NCBI GenBank assembly: GCA_017467625.1
Contig: JAFUSN010000004.1
Location: forward strand, 372,001-436,000
Length of the DNA stretch: 64,000 nt
DNA from: RGIG1681 sp017467625
GTDB lineage: Bacteria; Bacillota; Clostridia; Christensenellales; UBA1242
Direction of reading: 5' to 3'
Shown: piece after piece, positions 50,949 to 59,931 of the stretch
How the letters are laid out: every line of letters starts with the position of its first letter
How positions within the stretch are numbered: the stretch's first letter is position 1
Program-made: the position numbers and the translations under genes
Notes under the pieces: generated by a model
What the model was told of the DNA's origin: nothing
The model's input: the letters and a program-made list of their open reading frames with translations, nothing else
Databases searched by the model: none

Positions 50949-51748
50949 TGGAAAAATACACACTTATAACAGGCGCATGCGGGGGGCTTGGAAAAGCATT
51001 TGTTAAAGAGTGCGCAAAAAATGGTGAAAATTTATTTTTGACTGGAACGAATGACAAAAAACTTGCTGCACTTTTAAATGAACTTAAAGAAGAACTTTCT
51101 GGTGTTAAAGTTAAAACAATGAATTTGAATCTTGGTAGCAGAGAGTCAAGAGAAAATTTGTTCACCTATTTAAATGCTGGAGCAATTAAGATTAATAAAC
51201 TTATTAACAATGCCGGTGTTATAATTGAAGGTGACACTGAAAAATTTTCTGATGAAGAAATTTTGAACGCTGTTGAAGTTAACTGCGTTGGAACACTTGA
51301 TTTAACTAAAAAACTGTTGAGAATTAGAAATGAAGAGGAAAAATTTGAAGTTTTAACTGTTGCAAGTGTCGCTGGGTTTTATCCAATTCCACATATGGCA
51401 GTTTACGCTGCAACAAAGGCATTTTTGCTTTCAATGATGACTTCGTTGTCCATTGAATTTAAACATAAAAATGTTGTGATAACAACTCTTTGTCCTGGTG
51501 GAATGGCAACAAATCCTGAAATGATTGAGTCAATTAAATCAATGGGGCTTGGTGGAAAATTATCAACGCTTTCTGTTGAAAAAGTTGCCAAAATTGGGCT
51601 TAAAGCGCTTTCAAAGAAAAAGAGAATTGTTGTTGCTGGAAAATTTAATAAATTTTTGGTTTGTGCCGGAGGTTTGCTTTCAACAAATTCACGGGCAAAA
51701 AAGGCTGGGAAAATTTATCAAAAGTCACAACAAAAACGCGGGTTTTGA
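50948..51748 (+). CDS. Short-chain dehydrogenase/reductase
   Basis: The 266-aa SDR has TLITGACGGLGKAF (TGxxxGxG cofactor site), KLINNAGVI (NNAG), LTVASVAGFYPIPHMAVYAATKAF (catalytic Ser and YxxxK) and TTLCPGGMATN (PG motif). It is an NAD(P)-dependent oxidoreductase of the DltE/YqjQ kind with unknown substrate. The start overlaps the methyltransferase stop (TTAATGG), so the two are translationally coupled. Confidence 0.9.
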   Translation: MEKYTLITGACGGLGKAFVKECAKNGENLFLTGTNDKKLAALLNELKEELSGVKVKTMNLNLGSRESRENLFTYLNAGAIKINKLINNAGVIIEGDTEKFSDEEILNAVEVNCVGTLDLTKKLLRIRNEEEKFEVLTVASVAGFYPIPHMAVYAATKAFLLSMMTSLSIEFKHKNVVITTLCPGGMATNPEMIESIKSMGLGGKLSTLSVEKVAKIGLKALSKKKRIVVAGKFNKFLVCAGGLLSTNSRAKKAGKIYQKSQQKRGF

Positions 51749-51779
51749 TATGATTTCATAATTTTTTTAAAAAATGGGC

Positions 51780-51807
51780 TTGACAAGGATTGTTATTTTA
51801 TTATAAT
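51780..51807 (+). promoter_or_regulatory. Promoter directly before the MarR-type gene
   Basis: Consensus TTGACA (51780-51785), 16 bp, TATAAT (51802-51807), then 7 bases to ATG 51815. No ribosome binding site. Confidence 0.75.
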
Positions 51808-51814
51808 TAAAGCC

Positions 51815-52273
51815 ATGAAACAGATAGTAACAGGTGAAAACAATTTATTTTCAAAAAATATAATTGAGTTAAAACTCATTTCTGACCGTATTGCAGAGGG
51901 AAAGGGAGAGTTGGCTGGTATTTTCAGTAACACATATCAAATTCTTTACTTGCTTGAGAAAAAAGAAACCGTAACTCCAAAGGAACTTATTGCAGAGCTT
52001 AATGTTGCAAAAAGTAATCTTGCAATTTTAGCAAAAAAGATGATTAAAGATAACCTTATTGAAAGTCATAAAGATAAAATCAACAAGAGGGAAATTTACT
52101 ATAACATCACAGAAAACGGTCAAAAAATGCTTCAAGCGAAACTAGACAACATAGACACCCTTTGTGAGGGAGACACAAAGAAAGTGCTGAATGTAATCTC
52201 AAGAGCGGTTGATGAACTCAGGAAATTAGAAAATAAAGCAAACTCACCAAAAAGAAGAAAAAATAATAAATAG
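51815..52273 (+). CDS. MarR-family transcriptional regulator
   Basis: The 152-aa protein has a helical start and a winged helix: YQILYLLEKKETVTPKELIAELNVAKSNLAILAKKMIKDNLIES (HTH), then DKINKREIYYNITENGQKML (wing with the conserved Arg). The C-terminal dimer helix and a Lys/Arg-rich tail follow. The start codon is 7 bases after a perfect TATAAT, so the mRNA is probably leaderless. It may regulate itself or the SDR gene upstream. The ligand is unknown. Confidence 0.85.
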   Translation: MKQIVTGENNLFSKNIIELKLISDRIAEGKGELAGIFSNTYQILYLLEKKETVTPKELIAELNVAKSNLAILAKKMIKDNLIESHKDKINKREIYYNITENGQKMLQAKLDNIDTLCEGDTKKVLNVISRAVDELRKLENKANSPKRRKNNK

Positions 52274-52277
52274 ATTT

Positions 52278-52307
52278 AAATTCTCACAGAAGTGTGAGAA
52301 TTTTTTT
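52278..52307 (+). terminator. Terminator of the MarR-type gene
   Basis: The 11-bp stem AAATTCTCACA / TGTGAGAATTT, loop GAAG, T-run. Confidence 0.85.
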
Positions 52308-52321
52308 ATGAACAAATTTTA

Positions 52322-52350
52322 TTGTAAAACTGAACCTATTATGTTAAAAT
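52322..52350 (+). promoter_or_regulatory. Promoter directly before the HAD gene
   Basis: TTGTAA (52322-52327), 17 bp, TAAAAT (52345-52350), then 8 bases to ATG 52359. Confidence 0.65.
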
Positions 52351-52358
52351 TTTAATAT

Positions 52359-53042
52359 ATGATTTTAATTTTTGATTTTGATGGAACTTTAACACCATTT
52401 AAGTTGCCACAGTATAAAATTTTTAAGCTTGCAGGCTACACTGATGAAAGGCTTAAAGATGCTTTAAAAAAAGAAGCTCTTTTAGATAACAATTTTTACA
52501 GGGCATTTTATGTGTGTTTAGAAAAAATTTACAAAGAAAGGGAAATTGAATTTTCACCTGAAAGCATTGTTGATGGTGCAGAAAATGTTGTTTTTAATTC
52601 AGGCGTTGAAGAGTTTTTTGACCATTTTGGAAAAAATAAAAAAATTAAAAAATATGTTGTTACATCTGGAATTAAAAGTTATGTTGAGCAAACAAAAATT
52701 GCCTTAAACCTTGATGGCATTTTTGGAGTTACTTTTGATTTTGAAAAAAGCAAATTTAAATCAATTGAAAAGCTTTTAACAGATAAGGATAAAGTTGATG
52801 CAATAAAAGAAATTCAATCAAAAAATAAATCAAATGAGAAAATTGTTTACTTTGGTGATGGAATGTCTGATAGATTTGCATTTGAATATGTTCACTCAAT
52901 TGGTGGAATCAGCGTTTTAATTTCACAGAGTGAAAACAAAAACGGCTTTGGGACAGTTATTGATGAGGTTTTTGAGCCGGATTTTTCAAAAACATCAAAA
53001 CTATTTAAGTTTGTTGATAGAATATTAAAAACTGAAAAGTGA
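52359..53042 (+). CDS. HAD-superfamily phosphatase (subfamily IB-like)
   Basis: The 227-aa protein has motif I LIFDFDGTLTPF at its very start, motif II KYVVTSGIKSYV, motif III Lys within DKDKVDAIKEI and motif IV VYFGDGMSDRFAF. The cap lies between motifs I and II (about 14-95), as in HAD-IB enzymes such as phosphoserine phosphatase. The substrate is unknown. The start has no ribosome binding site and lies 8 bases from the -10 box. The kinase-like gene follows after 7 bases. Confidence 0.85.
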   Translation: MILIFDFDGTLTPFKLPQYKIFKLAGYTDERLKDALKKEALLDNNFYRAFYVCLEKIYKEREIEFSPESIVDGAENVVFNSGVEEFFDHFGKNKKIKKYVVTSGIKSYVEQTKIALNLDGIFGVTFDFEKSKFKSIEKLLTDKDKVDAIKEIQSKNKSNEKIVYFGDGMSDRFAFEYVHSIGGISVLISQSENKNGFGTVIDEVFEPDFSKTSKLFKFVDRILKTEK

Positions 53043-53049
53043 GGGGCAT

Positions 53050-53589
53050 ATGCTATTAGCTTTAGTTGGAATCACCGGAGTTGGAAAATCATTTTTATGT
53101 GATAAAATTTGTGAAAAATTAAACTTTAAGAAAGTTAACACAATAAGAACAAGAAAACCAAGGGCTGGTGAAAATGTAAATAATTTTAAAACAATAAGCG
53201 AACTTGATGAATTGGAAAAACAAGGTGAAATTGCTTATAGATTTAAGGTTTTTGGCGGTGAATACGCTTATTTGTCAAGTGAAATTCAATCAAATGAAAA
53301 TTGGATTTTTGAAATGCATTACACAACAATTTTTGATTGGAAAAATATTAGACCGGATATAAAAACAATTTATATTTTTCCAAAATCAGTTGAAATGGCA
53401 AAACAAAAACTTCATGAGAGGGGCTTGAGTGCAGAAAAGGAGACTGAAAGATTCAATGAAATTGATGAGCATATTGAAGCAATGAAAAATGAAAATCTAA
53501 AAAATCAGTTTGATTATTTTTTTTACAATGATTACACAGATGATTCAGTTGAAAAACTGATAAATTTAGTTAAAAAAATAATTGAATAG
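53050..53589 (+). CDS. Guanylate kinase-like P-loop protein
   Basis: The 179-aa protein has P-loop LVGITGVGKSFL, TIRTRKPRAGENVNNF (the guanylate kinase R-x-R-P-x-x-x-E region), and a lid-like segment with LHERGLSAEKETERFNE (R-x4-E-x-R). GMP-contact residues such as the SYTTR sequence are altered to NTIRT, so the true substrate may differ from GMP. It follows the HAD gene after GAGGGGC and probably shares its transcript. Confidence 0.7.
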   Translation: MLLALVGITGVGKSFLCDKICEKLNFKKVNTIRTRKPRAGENVNNFKTISELDELEKQGEIAYRFKVFGGEYAYLSSEIQSNENWIFEMHYTTIFDWKNIRPDIKTIYIFPKSVEMAKQKLHERGLSAEKETERFNEIDEHIEAMKNENLKNQFDYFFYNDYTDDSVEKLINLVKKIIE

Positions 53590-53596
53590 AAAAATA

Positions 53597-53626
53597 AAAA
53601 CCCTGAATTATCAGGGTTTTGTTTTT
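53597..53626. terminator. Bidirectional terminator before tRNA-Gly
   Basis: The 10-bp stem AAAACCCTGA / TCAGGGTTTT with loop ATTA and T-runs. Confidence 0.9.
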
Positions 53627-53699
53627 GGAGCGAATGATGAGAATCGAACTCACGACCTAAGCTTGGGAAGCTCATGTTTTACCATTAAACTACATTCGC
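53626..53699 (-). tRNA. tRNA-Gly (CCC)
   Basis: The minus strand begins GCGAATGTAGTTTAATGG, has anticodon loop TTCCCAA (CCC), T-arm GTGAGTTCGATTCTCAT and acceptor CATTCGC-T with encoded CCA. Confidence 0.95.
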
Positions 53700-53712
53700 A
53701 AAACTACTTTAT

Positions 53713-53740
53713 ATTTTAAATAAAACAGAAAATTTGTCAA
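53713..53740 (-). promoter_or_regulatory. tRNA-Gly promoter
   Basis: TTGACA (53735-53740), 16 bp, TAAAAT (53713-53718) on the minus strand. Confidence 0.7.
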
Positions 53741-53756
53741 TGGAAAATTTTACAAA

Positions 53757-53821
53757 AAAAATGTAAATAAAACTTGACATTTGCTTTTGCTATGAATATA
53801 ATAAAAATGTAAATAAAACTT
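53757..53821 (+). promoter_or_regulatory. Promoter framed by two identical 19-bp repeats (likely XRE operator)
   Basis: AAAAATGTAAATAAAACTT occurs at 53757-53775 and 53803-53821. Between and overlapping them lies a consensus promoter: TTGACA (53774-53779), 17 bp, TATAAT (53797-53802). One copy touches the -35 box and the other covers the start of transcription. Autoregulation by the XRE protein encoded downstream is likely. Confidence 0.65.
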
Positions 53822-53837
53822 TACACAAGGAGGAATT

Positions 53838-54176
53838 ATGGATAAAAAGGAAATTTTGGAAAAAGCTAGTGAAAAGAAAACTGTTGTTGGCGAAGTTGAG
53901 GCAAGAGGGATTAGCAAAAGTGCAATAATTGCATTGATTTTTGCTGGGGCAATGGCAATTGCTTTTATTATTACTGAAGGTTGTCTAGGTCATTTTTCAG
54001 CATCATATGCAATTGCAAGTATATGCTTTTTATGGGCTGGTGTGTTTTATGCTCTGCAATTTTTTGTTGCAAAGCGTCATTATGCTGGAATTTTGATTGG
54101 TGCATCACTTGAATGTTTGGCAGGGGTATTCTTTTTGGTTAGATACATTTTATTTGTTACAGGAGTTTGGGCATGA
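53838..54176 (+). CDS. DUF6442-like small membrane protein
   Basis: The 112-aa protein begins DKKEILEKASEKKTVVGEVEARG and has three or four membrane segments from residue 28 on. This charged start followed by membrane segments, next to an XRE gene, is the DUF6442 arrangement. ATG 53838 follows AAGGAGG. The XRE gene overlaps its end by 4 bases (ATGA). Confidence 0.7.
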   Translation: MDKKEILEKASEKKTVVGEVEARGISKSAIIALIFAGAMAIAFIITEGCLGHFSASYAIASICFLWAGVFYALQFFVAKRHYAGILIGASLECLAGVFFLVRYILFVTGVWA

Positions 54177-54379
54177 GAGAAGATTTGATTTTAAAAAACA
54201 AATTAAAAGAAGTTCGTTCTCTAAAAAAAATTTCACAGGAAGATCTTGCAAAAATGGTTGGAACAACCCGGCAAACAATTATTGCAATTGAAAAAAATGG
54301 ATTTAATCCATCTGCAAAACTTGCGCTTTTAATTTGCATTGCACTTGACTTAAAATTTGAAGAAATATTTTATTTTTAA
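54173..54379 (+). CDS. XRE-family helix-turn-helix regulator (YozG-like)
   Basis: The 68-aa protein is a single HTH domain: KNKLKEVRSLKKISQEDLAKMVGTTRQTIIAIEKNGFNPSAKLALLICIALD, ending EEIFYF. ATG 54173 overlaps the TGA of the membrane protein gene. Such small regulators pair with small membrane proteins in many Bacillota. It very probably represses its own promoter through the repeats at 53757-53821. Confidence 0.88.
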   Translation: MREDLILKNKLKEVRSLKKISQEDLAKMVGTTRQTIIAIEKNGFNPSAKLALLICIALDLKFEEIFYF

Positions 54380-54405
54380 AAATCGCCAAATGGCGATTTT
54401 TGTTT
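54378..54405 (+). terminator. Terminator of the DUF6442/XRE operon
   Basis: The 11-bp stem AAAAATCGCCA / TGGCGATTTTT with loop AA and T-run. Confidence 0.85.
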
Positions 54406-54554
54406 TAGAAAGTAATTTTAGATACAAAACAGCCACCATAATCAAAATAAATTTAATTTATGGCGGCATTAAACACTAAATTTAGTTAATGAATATTTTT
54501 TTATTGACAAATTACACCAAAAATTTCAATAATAAAAGTATAAAGGAGTTATTT

Positions 54555-55487
54555 ATGGCAGTTAAATATTCAGTTGTTGTTCCTTGTTTTAATGAAGAGG
54601 AAACAATTCCAACATTTTATAAAGTTGCAGTTCCAGTTATGGAAAGTTTGCATGAACCATTTGAATTGATTTTTGTTAATGACGGCAGCCGTGATGGAAC
54701 AGAAGACATTTTGACTGGTTTAGCAAAAGCTGATAAACGAGTTAAGGTTATCAATTTTTCAAGAAATTTTGGTCAACAGGCAGCACTTTTGGCTGGTTTT
54801 ACTGAAGCAAAAGGCGAAGCAGTTATTGATATTGATGTTGATCTTCAAGATCCAATTGATGCAATTCCTCCAATGATTGAGAAGTGGAAGGCAGGATATG
54901 ACATTGTTCATGGAAAAAGGCTTGTTCGTGAAGGTGAAACATTTTTAAAAAAGGCAACATCAAGTGTTTATACAAAATTTTATGGAAAAATTACTGGACT
55001 AAACATTCCGAAAAATTGTGGAGATTTTAAACTTTTTGATAGAAAGGTTATTGATGTTATTACATCAATGCCAGAGCGCGATAGATTTTTGCGTGGAATT
55101 ACAGAGTGGGTTGGTTTTAAACAAACTTATGTTGAATTTGAAAGGAAGGAACGCTTTGCTGGGAAAACAAAATATAACGCAAAAAAACTTTTCAAACTTG
55201 CAACAAATGGAATTGTTGCAAACAGCAGTTATCCTCTTTCATTCTCGCTTAAATTTGGCATTTCATTAAATGTGCTTTCGTGTTTAACATTTTTAACCTT
55301 TATCATTCTTGCTTGTTGCAAAATTGTTTTGCCACTTACAGCTTGGCTGTTTCCAACTGTTGGGCTTTTGTTTAGTGTAACTTGGATTTTGCATGCGGCT
55401 TCAAATATTTATTTGGGAAGAATTTACAGCGAGGTTCAGGGAAGGCCAAAATATATTGTTCGCAATAAAATTAATTTAGATAAATAA
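54555..55487 (+). CDS. GT2 glycosyltransferase, GtrB/polyprenyl-phosphate sugar transferase type
   Basis: ATG 54555 follows AAAGGAG; an open frame to 54489 lacks a site. The 310-aa enzyme has YSVVVPCFNEEETIP, LIFVNDGSRDGTEDIL, DIDVDLQDP (metal-binding DxD region), KRLVREGETFLKKATS and CGDFKLFDRKVIDV. Two C-terminal membrane segments follow (about 230-295). This is the DPM1/GtrB/ArnC class that loads a sugar onto undecaprenyl phosphate. A partner flippase is not visible here. Confidence 0.9.
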   Translation: MAVKYSVVVPCFNEEETIPTFYKVAVPVMESLHEPFELIFVNDGSRDGTEDILTGLAKADKRVKVINFSRNFGQQAALLAGFTEAKGEAVIDIDVDLQDPIDAIPPMIEKWKAGYDIVHGKRLVREGETFLKKATSSVYTKFYGKITGLNIPKNCGDFKLFDRKVIDVITSMPERDRFLRGITEWVGFKQTYVEFERKERFAGKTKYNAKKLFKLATNGIVANSSYPLSFSLKFGISLNVLSCLTFLTFIILACCKIVLPLTAWLFPTVGLLFSVTWILHAASNIYLGRIYSEVQGRPKYIVRNKINLDK

Positions 55488-55548
55488 AAATTTAAAACTT
55501 TTTCATAGAATAACATTTTATTTCATAAATTTTAATGAGGTTATTTTA

Positions 55549-57045
55549 ATGAAAAAGTTTTTTATTTTGCTTTTTTCTTGTCTTTTTTTGTGTTTTTCTA
55601 CAATTTCAGTTATTTCTTGTTCTCCAAATGAAATTGAAAAAGTTTCAAAAAATTTGTCAACTTATTCAATTTTTGCACAATTTAATGATAATGATAAAAC
55701 CATTTCAGCAAGTGAAAATTTTTTGTTTGTGAACAATTTTAATAATGACATTTCAACTCTGTGTTTTCACCTTTATCCAAGGGCTTTTCGAGAGGGGGCA
55801 CTTTTTAAGCCATACACTTCCTTAACTTTGGCAAGCACTTATCCAAATGGATTGAATTTTGGAGATTTAAAAATTTTAAATGTTAGTTGCGATAATAATA
55901 AACTAACATACAACATTGTTGGCGAGGATGAAGATATTTTAAAAATTGATTTTGAAAATCAAATAAAAAAGAATTCCAGTCAAAAAATTAAAATTGATTT
56001 TGAACTTAAAATTCCAAATTCAACACACCGCTTTGGGTTTTATGACGGAAATGTGAATCTGGGAAATTGGTATCCAATTTTATGTGCAAAAAATGGTGAA
56101 AATTTTGACACGTCGCCATACTACTCAACAGGTGATCCATTTTATTCAGAAATTGCAAATTATGTGGTTGAGTTTGCTTATCCTAATGAGTATTCATTTG
56201 CAAGCACGGGGAATTTTGAAATTTTGCAAACAGAAGGAAAAAATCTGGCAAAAATTTCAGCTCAAGCAGTTCGTGATTTTGCAATTTCAATGTCAAAAAA
56301 CAGACAAGAAATTTCAACAAGCGTGTTAAATACGAAAGTGGTTTATGCTGGATATAAAACGGATGCAAAATTTAATGAATATTTAGGTGTTGCAGCTAAA
56401 AGTTTGGAGTTTTTTAATAAAAATTTTGGAAATTATCCATATTCATGTTTAACCATTGTAAAGTCGCCGTTTGTTTTTGGGGGAATGGAATATCCAGGGC
56501 TTGTTTTAATTTCGGACTCCATTACTGATGAAGATGAATTTATTAAAGTTATTGTGCATGAAATTGCTCACCAGTGGTGGTATGGTGTTGTTGGGAACAA
56601 CCAAATTGATGAAGCGTGGCTTGATGAGTCACTTGCAGAATTTTCAGCGGCTTTATTTTTTAAAAATAATACAGAGTTTAAAATTAGCTATGATGAAATT
56701 GTGAGAAATGCAGTTTCAAGTTATGAACTGTATGTTGATGTTATTTCAACAATTCGAGGAAGCGTTAACACAAAAATGAATTTAAAACTTTCAGATTATC
56801 AAAATGATTATGAGTATTCATACATGGTTTATGTTAAGGGTGTGATTATGTTTGATTCGCTCTCAAGCGCAGTTGGAGAGAAAAAAGTTGTCGCTGGATT
56901 GAAAAAATATTATGCAGAAAATAAATTTAAAATTGCAACAAAGAAAGAGTTTTATCAAGCATTCAATTCTGCGTGTCACAAAGATGTGGAAGGATTTTTT
57001 GATGGTTTTTTAAATGGAACTTCAATAATATCAAGTGTAAACTAA
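55549..57045 (+). CDS. M1-family metallopeptidase lipoprotein
   Basis: The 498-aa protein has a signal peptide with lipobox-like VISC (Cys about 25), so it is surface-attached. The catalytic domain has GGMEYPG (exopeptidase GxMEN-like), VIVHEIAHQWWYGVVGNNQIDEAWLDESLAEF (HExxH-18-E zinc site) and YSYMVYVKG with the catalytic Tyr. It is shorter than classical aminopeptidase N. It probably trims peptides outside the cell. The start follows GAGG. Confidence 0.9.
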   Translation: MKKFFILLFSCLFLCFSTISVISCSPNEIEKVSKNLSTYSIFAQFNDNDKTISASENFLFVNNFNNDISTLCFHLYPRAFREGALFKPYTSLTLASTYPNGLNFGDLKILNVSCDNNKLTYNIVGEDEDILKIDFENQIKKNSSQKIKIDFELKIPNSTHRFGFYDGNVNLGNWYPILCAKNGENFDTSPYYSTGDPFYSEIANYVVEFAYPNEYSFASTGNFEILQTEGKNLAKISAQAVRDFAISMSKNRQEISTSVLNTKVVYAGYKTDAKFNEYLGVAAKSLEFFNKNFGNYPYSCLTIVKSPFVFGGMEYPGLVLISDSITDEDEFIKVIVHEIAHQWWYGVVGNNQIDEAWLDESLAEFSAALFFKNNTEFKISYDEIVRNAVSSYELYVDVISTIRGSVNTKMNLKLSDYQNDYEYSYMVYVKGVIMFDSLSSAVGEKKVVAGLKKYYAENKFKIATKKEFYQAFNSACHKDVEGFFDGFLNGTSIISSVN

Positions 57046-57101
57046 CAAAATTATTTTCAATTTTCAAAAATTGTGTTAAAATTCTTTTGTTAGGAGAAAA
57101 T

Positions 57102-57905
57102 ATGCATATAGTAAATTTAGCTTCAGGCAGCAAAGGAAATTCAACTTTGGTTGAGTTTAAAAATTCACTTCTACTCATTGATGTTGGCCTTACTGAAAAA
57201 AAACTAAAAGAAAGGCTTGCAGAAGTTGGGAAAAATTTGAGTGAAGTTTTGTTTGTTTGCATAACGCATGAGCATATTGATCATATTCGTGGGCTTGAAG
57301 TTCTTGCAAAAAAATACGATATGGAATTTTTTGTGCATAAAAAGCTTGCCGAAAGTGAGCAGTTTAAGCGTATTGAATTTAAAGAAGGAAAACTTCATAC
57401 ATTTGAAACAGAAAAATTCAATGCAGGCGATTTTGAAATTACGCCATTTGATGTTTCTCATGATGCGGTTGCCCCTGTTGGATTTACTGTTAATGTTGTA
57501 TCAAGTAAATCAAAAGTTGGTTTTGTTACTGACCTTGGAATTGTTACAGATACTGTAAAAAAAGCACTTGTGGGTTCAAAAATTGTTTTTATTGAATCAA
57601 ATTATGATAGAGACATGCTTCTTGGTGGAAAATATCCATACTTAACAAAAATGCGAATTGATGGAGATCATGGGCATCTTTCGAATGAACAGTCATTAAT
57701 GCTTGCAAGTTATCTTTATGATGGTGGAACAAAATGTTTTGTTTTATCGCACATTTCTGAAAACAACAACACATATGAAAAGGCTTATTTGAATTTTGCG
57801 AGTTTTTTTGAAGGTAAGGGACTAACACTTGACAGTGATGTGTTTTTGAGATTATCATTCCAAAATAAGCATGGAAATAATTTTACACTTAATGAGGAGG
57901 AATAA
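57102..57905 (+). CDS. MBL-fold hydrolase (YycJ/WalJ-like)
   Basis: ATG 57102 follows TAGGAGAAAAT. The 267-aa protein has NLASGSKGNSTLV, LLIDVGLTEKKL, VCITHEHIDHIRGL (HxHxDH metal site), PFDVSHDA, IESNYDRDMLLGGKYP and CFVLSHISENNN. This is the WalJ/YycJ layout, a 5'-3' nuclease-type beta-lactamase fold protein. In Bacillus it sits with walRK; here it heads a different operon. Its stop overlaps the next start (TAATG). Confidence 0.88.
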   Translation: MHIVNLASGSKGNSTLVEFKNSLLLIDVGLTEKKLKERLAEVGKNLSEVLFVCITHEHIDHIRGLEVLAKKYDMEFFVHKKLAESEQFKRIEFKEGKLHTFETEKFNAGDFEITPFDVSHDAVAPVGFTVNVVSSKSKVGFVTDLGIVTDTVKKALVGSKIVFIESNYDRDMLLGGKYPYLTKMRIDGDHGHLSNEQSLMLASYLYDGGTKCFVLSHISENNNTYEKAYLNFASFFEGKGLTLDSDVFLRLSFQNKHGNNFTLNEEE

Positions 57906-59014
57906 TGGAAGAAAATAAGTATCCAATTAGACCAAAAAAAGAATATTTTAATTTCTTTGATGCGGCTCTCGCCTCAATTTTATTCATCATTTATAATTTT
58001 ATATTTTTGGAAGCATTTGCATTTGTTCCGATGAGTGTAAAATCAAATTCAATAGTTTTATATATTGCGCAATTTTTGATTGAATTTTTGTTTGCTTTGG
58101 TGGCTTTAACTGTTGCAGGAAGTAGAAGAATTAAAATTACAAAAGCCGCTGGAATGAACAAAAAAGTTAATTTGAAACTTATTCTGCTTTGCCTTTTAAT
58201 TTCAATTGTTGCGCTTGTTGGATTTGGAAACTTAACTAATGTTTTCATTGCAATTTTGGAAAAACTTGGCTACAGCTCAAGTTCCAGTGATATTGTGATT
58301 AATTCATTTGGAAGTTATTTTATTTATGTGTTAGTTATTTGTGCAACACCGGCAATTTGTGAAGAGCTGCTATTTAGAGGTGTGATTTTGAGCGGACTTA
58401 AAAAAATTGGTCCAATGTTTGCACTTTTGGTTTCATCGGCGATTTTTATGCTTATGCACGGAAGCCCAGATCAAACCGTTCATCAGTTTATTATTGGCCT
58501 TGTTGTTGGTTATATTTTCTTGAAAACAGGAAATTTGTGGCTTGGTGTTTTGGTTCATTTTTTCAACAATTTTATTTCAATAACAGAATATTATATTTTG
58601 AAACTTATAAGCACTTCAACTGATGTTGCACCAGCAACCACTTCTGAACCAACATTTATTAGCATTTTGCTTTCATTTGCAATTGGGGCGGCTATTGCGG
58701 TTGTTGCATACATTATTATTAAGCTGTTAATCAGAGTGCTTGCAAAAGAAAATGAAAAAATCAATTCAAGTGAAACAATTGAAACAAACACAGAAATTTT
58801 GGTTGACGGAAACGCTTCTGAGGCAGTTATGGAAATTGATGGCAGAATGGTTGAACCAAATTTGGAAAAAGCACAGGCGCAGAGCGAAACTGTTGAAAAG
58901 GAAACAGAAGATAAGGGAACTTCAGCAATCGCAATTGTTTTAATGGTTCTCTCATGTGGCTACTTGATTTTTGATTGGATTGTAACGCTGCTTCATGGAT
59001 TTGGTTTGTTTTAG
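57905..59014 (+). CDS. CPBP-family intramembrane metalloprotease
   Basis: The 369-aa protein has about eight membrane segments. CEELLFRGVILSGL is the EExxxR motif; MLMHGSPDQTVHQFIIGLVVGYIF and LVHFFNNF supply the conserved His residues, as in Rce1/CAAX-protease-like enzymes. A linker of about 60 acidic residues (about 285-345) precedes the last membrane segment. Substrates are unknown. It is coupled by single-base overlaps to the genes on both sides. Confidence 0.9.
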   Translation: MEENKYPIRPKKEYFNFFDAALASILFIIYNFIFLEAFAFVPMSVKSNSIVLYIAQFLIEFLFALVALTVAGSRRIKITKAAGMNKKVNLKLILLCLLISIVALVGFGNLTNVFIAILEKLGYSSSSSDIVINSFGSYFIYVLVICATPAICEELLFRGVILSGLKKIGPMFALLVSSAIFMLMHGSPDQTVHQFIIGLVVGYIFLKTGNLWLGVLVHFFNNFISITEYYILKLISTSTDVAPATTSEPTFISILLSFAIGAAIAVVAYIIIKLLIRVLAKENEKINSSETIETNTEILVDGNASEAVMEIDGRMVEPNLEKAQAQSETVEKETEDKGTSAIAIVLMVLSCGYLIFDWIVTLLHGFGLF

Positions 59015-59931
59015 TGGATTATAAAACCCTTTGTAAAAAAATTAAGCAATATAAAAAAATATTCAATGTTAAAATTATTGGAAAATCAATTTTCAAAAGA
59101 AAAATTTTTGCAGTGGAAAAACAGGTAAACCCGGCTTTTTTCACTGCAGTTTTTTTATGCTCCGTTCATGGTAGGGAAAGCATTGCAACAGACATGGTTT
59201 GCAAAATGATTGATGATGGAATTTTTAATAAAATTAAAGACTTTAATTTGTCGTTCATTTTGATGGCAAATCCAGATGGAGTTGAACTTTCAAATTATGG
59301 AATTAAAAGCGCTCCAGTTTGGGCGAGAAAAGAACTTTTGGAATTTAACAAAAATTCAACTGAATTTTCACTTTGGAAAGCAAATGGCAGAGGGGTTGAC
59401 ATCAATAACAATTTTGATGCAAATTGGGGAACAAATGTCCATTCAAATGAACCTGCGAGCTCGGGATTTGATGGAAACTTTGCTGAAAGCGAGCCGGAAA
59501 CACAGGCTCTTGTGAGATATACAAAAAAAATTAATCCATTTATCACAATTTCATATCATAGCAAAGGCGAAGAAATTTATTACAATTTTTTTCAAAAAGA
59601 AAGGTTTCTTGAGCGTGATAAAAAAATTGCAGAACGCTTTGCTTCAAGCACTGGCTATGTGATTAAAAATCCTGAAAAAACTAGTTCTGGAGGATATAAG
59701 GATCATTGTGTGATGAATTTAAAAATTCCAGCTCTTACAATTGAGCTTGGTAGTGACAATTTAACACATCCAATAAAGTTAGAAAATTTAAATGAAATTT
59801 ATTTTCGAAACAAAGATGTTGCGAAAGATCTTGAATTTGCCTATAATGTTTTTGTGGAGAGCAAATATGGCTTATCAAGAGAAATTTATGAAAAAAGCGA
59901 TTGCACTTGCAAAAAAAGCGGAACAGCGTGA
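59014..59931 (+). CDS. M14-family zinc carboxypeptidase
   Basis: The GTG start at 59014 overlaps the TAG of the previous gene; the frame is open to 58975 but that lies inside it. The 305-aa product has SVHGRESIATD (zinc His and Glu), LMANPDGVELS, RGVDINNNFDANWG (the NRNF-type site with Asn in place of Arg), ISYHSKGEEI (third zinc His) and PALTIELGSD (catalytic Glu). It resembles gamma-D-glutamyl-diaminopimelate peptidases that cut murein peptides. No signal peptide is visible. Confidence 0.85.
   Translation: MDYKTLCKKIKQYKKIFNVKIIGKSIFKRKIFAVEKQVNPAFFTAVFLCSVHGRESIATDMVCKMIDDGIFNKIKDFNLSFILMANPDGVELSNYGIKSAPVWARKELLEFNKNSTEFSLWKANGRGVDINNNFDANWGTNVHSNEPASSGFDGNFAESEPETQALVRYTKKINPFITISYHSKGEEIYYNFFQKERFLERDKKIAERFASSTGYVIKNPEKTSSGGYKDHCVMNLKIPALTIELGSDNLTHPIKLENLNEIYFRNKDVAKDLEFAYNVFVESKYGLSREIYEKSDCTCKKSGTA

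Noticed and set aside
58975..59013. Extended start of the M14 peptidase inside the CPBP gene
   Set aside because: GTG 59014 overlaps the previous stop by one base, like its neighbours, and the extra residues are out-of-frame CPBP sequence.
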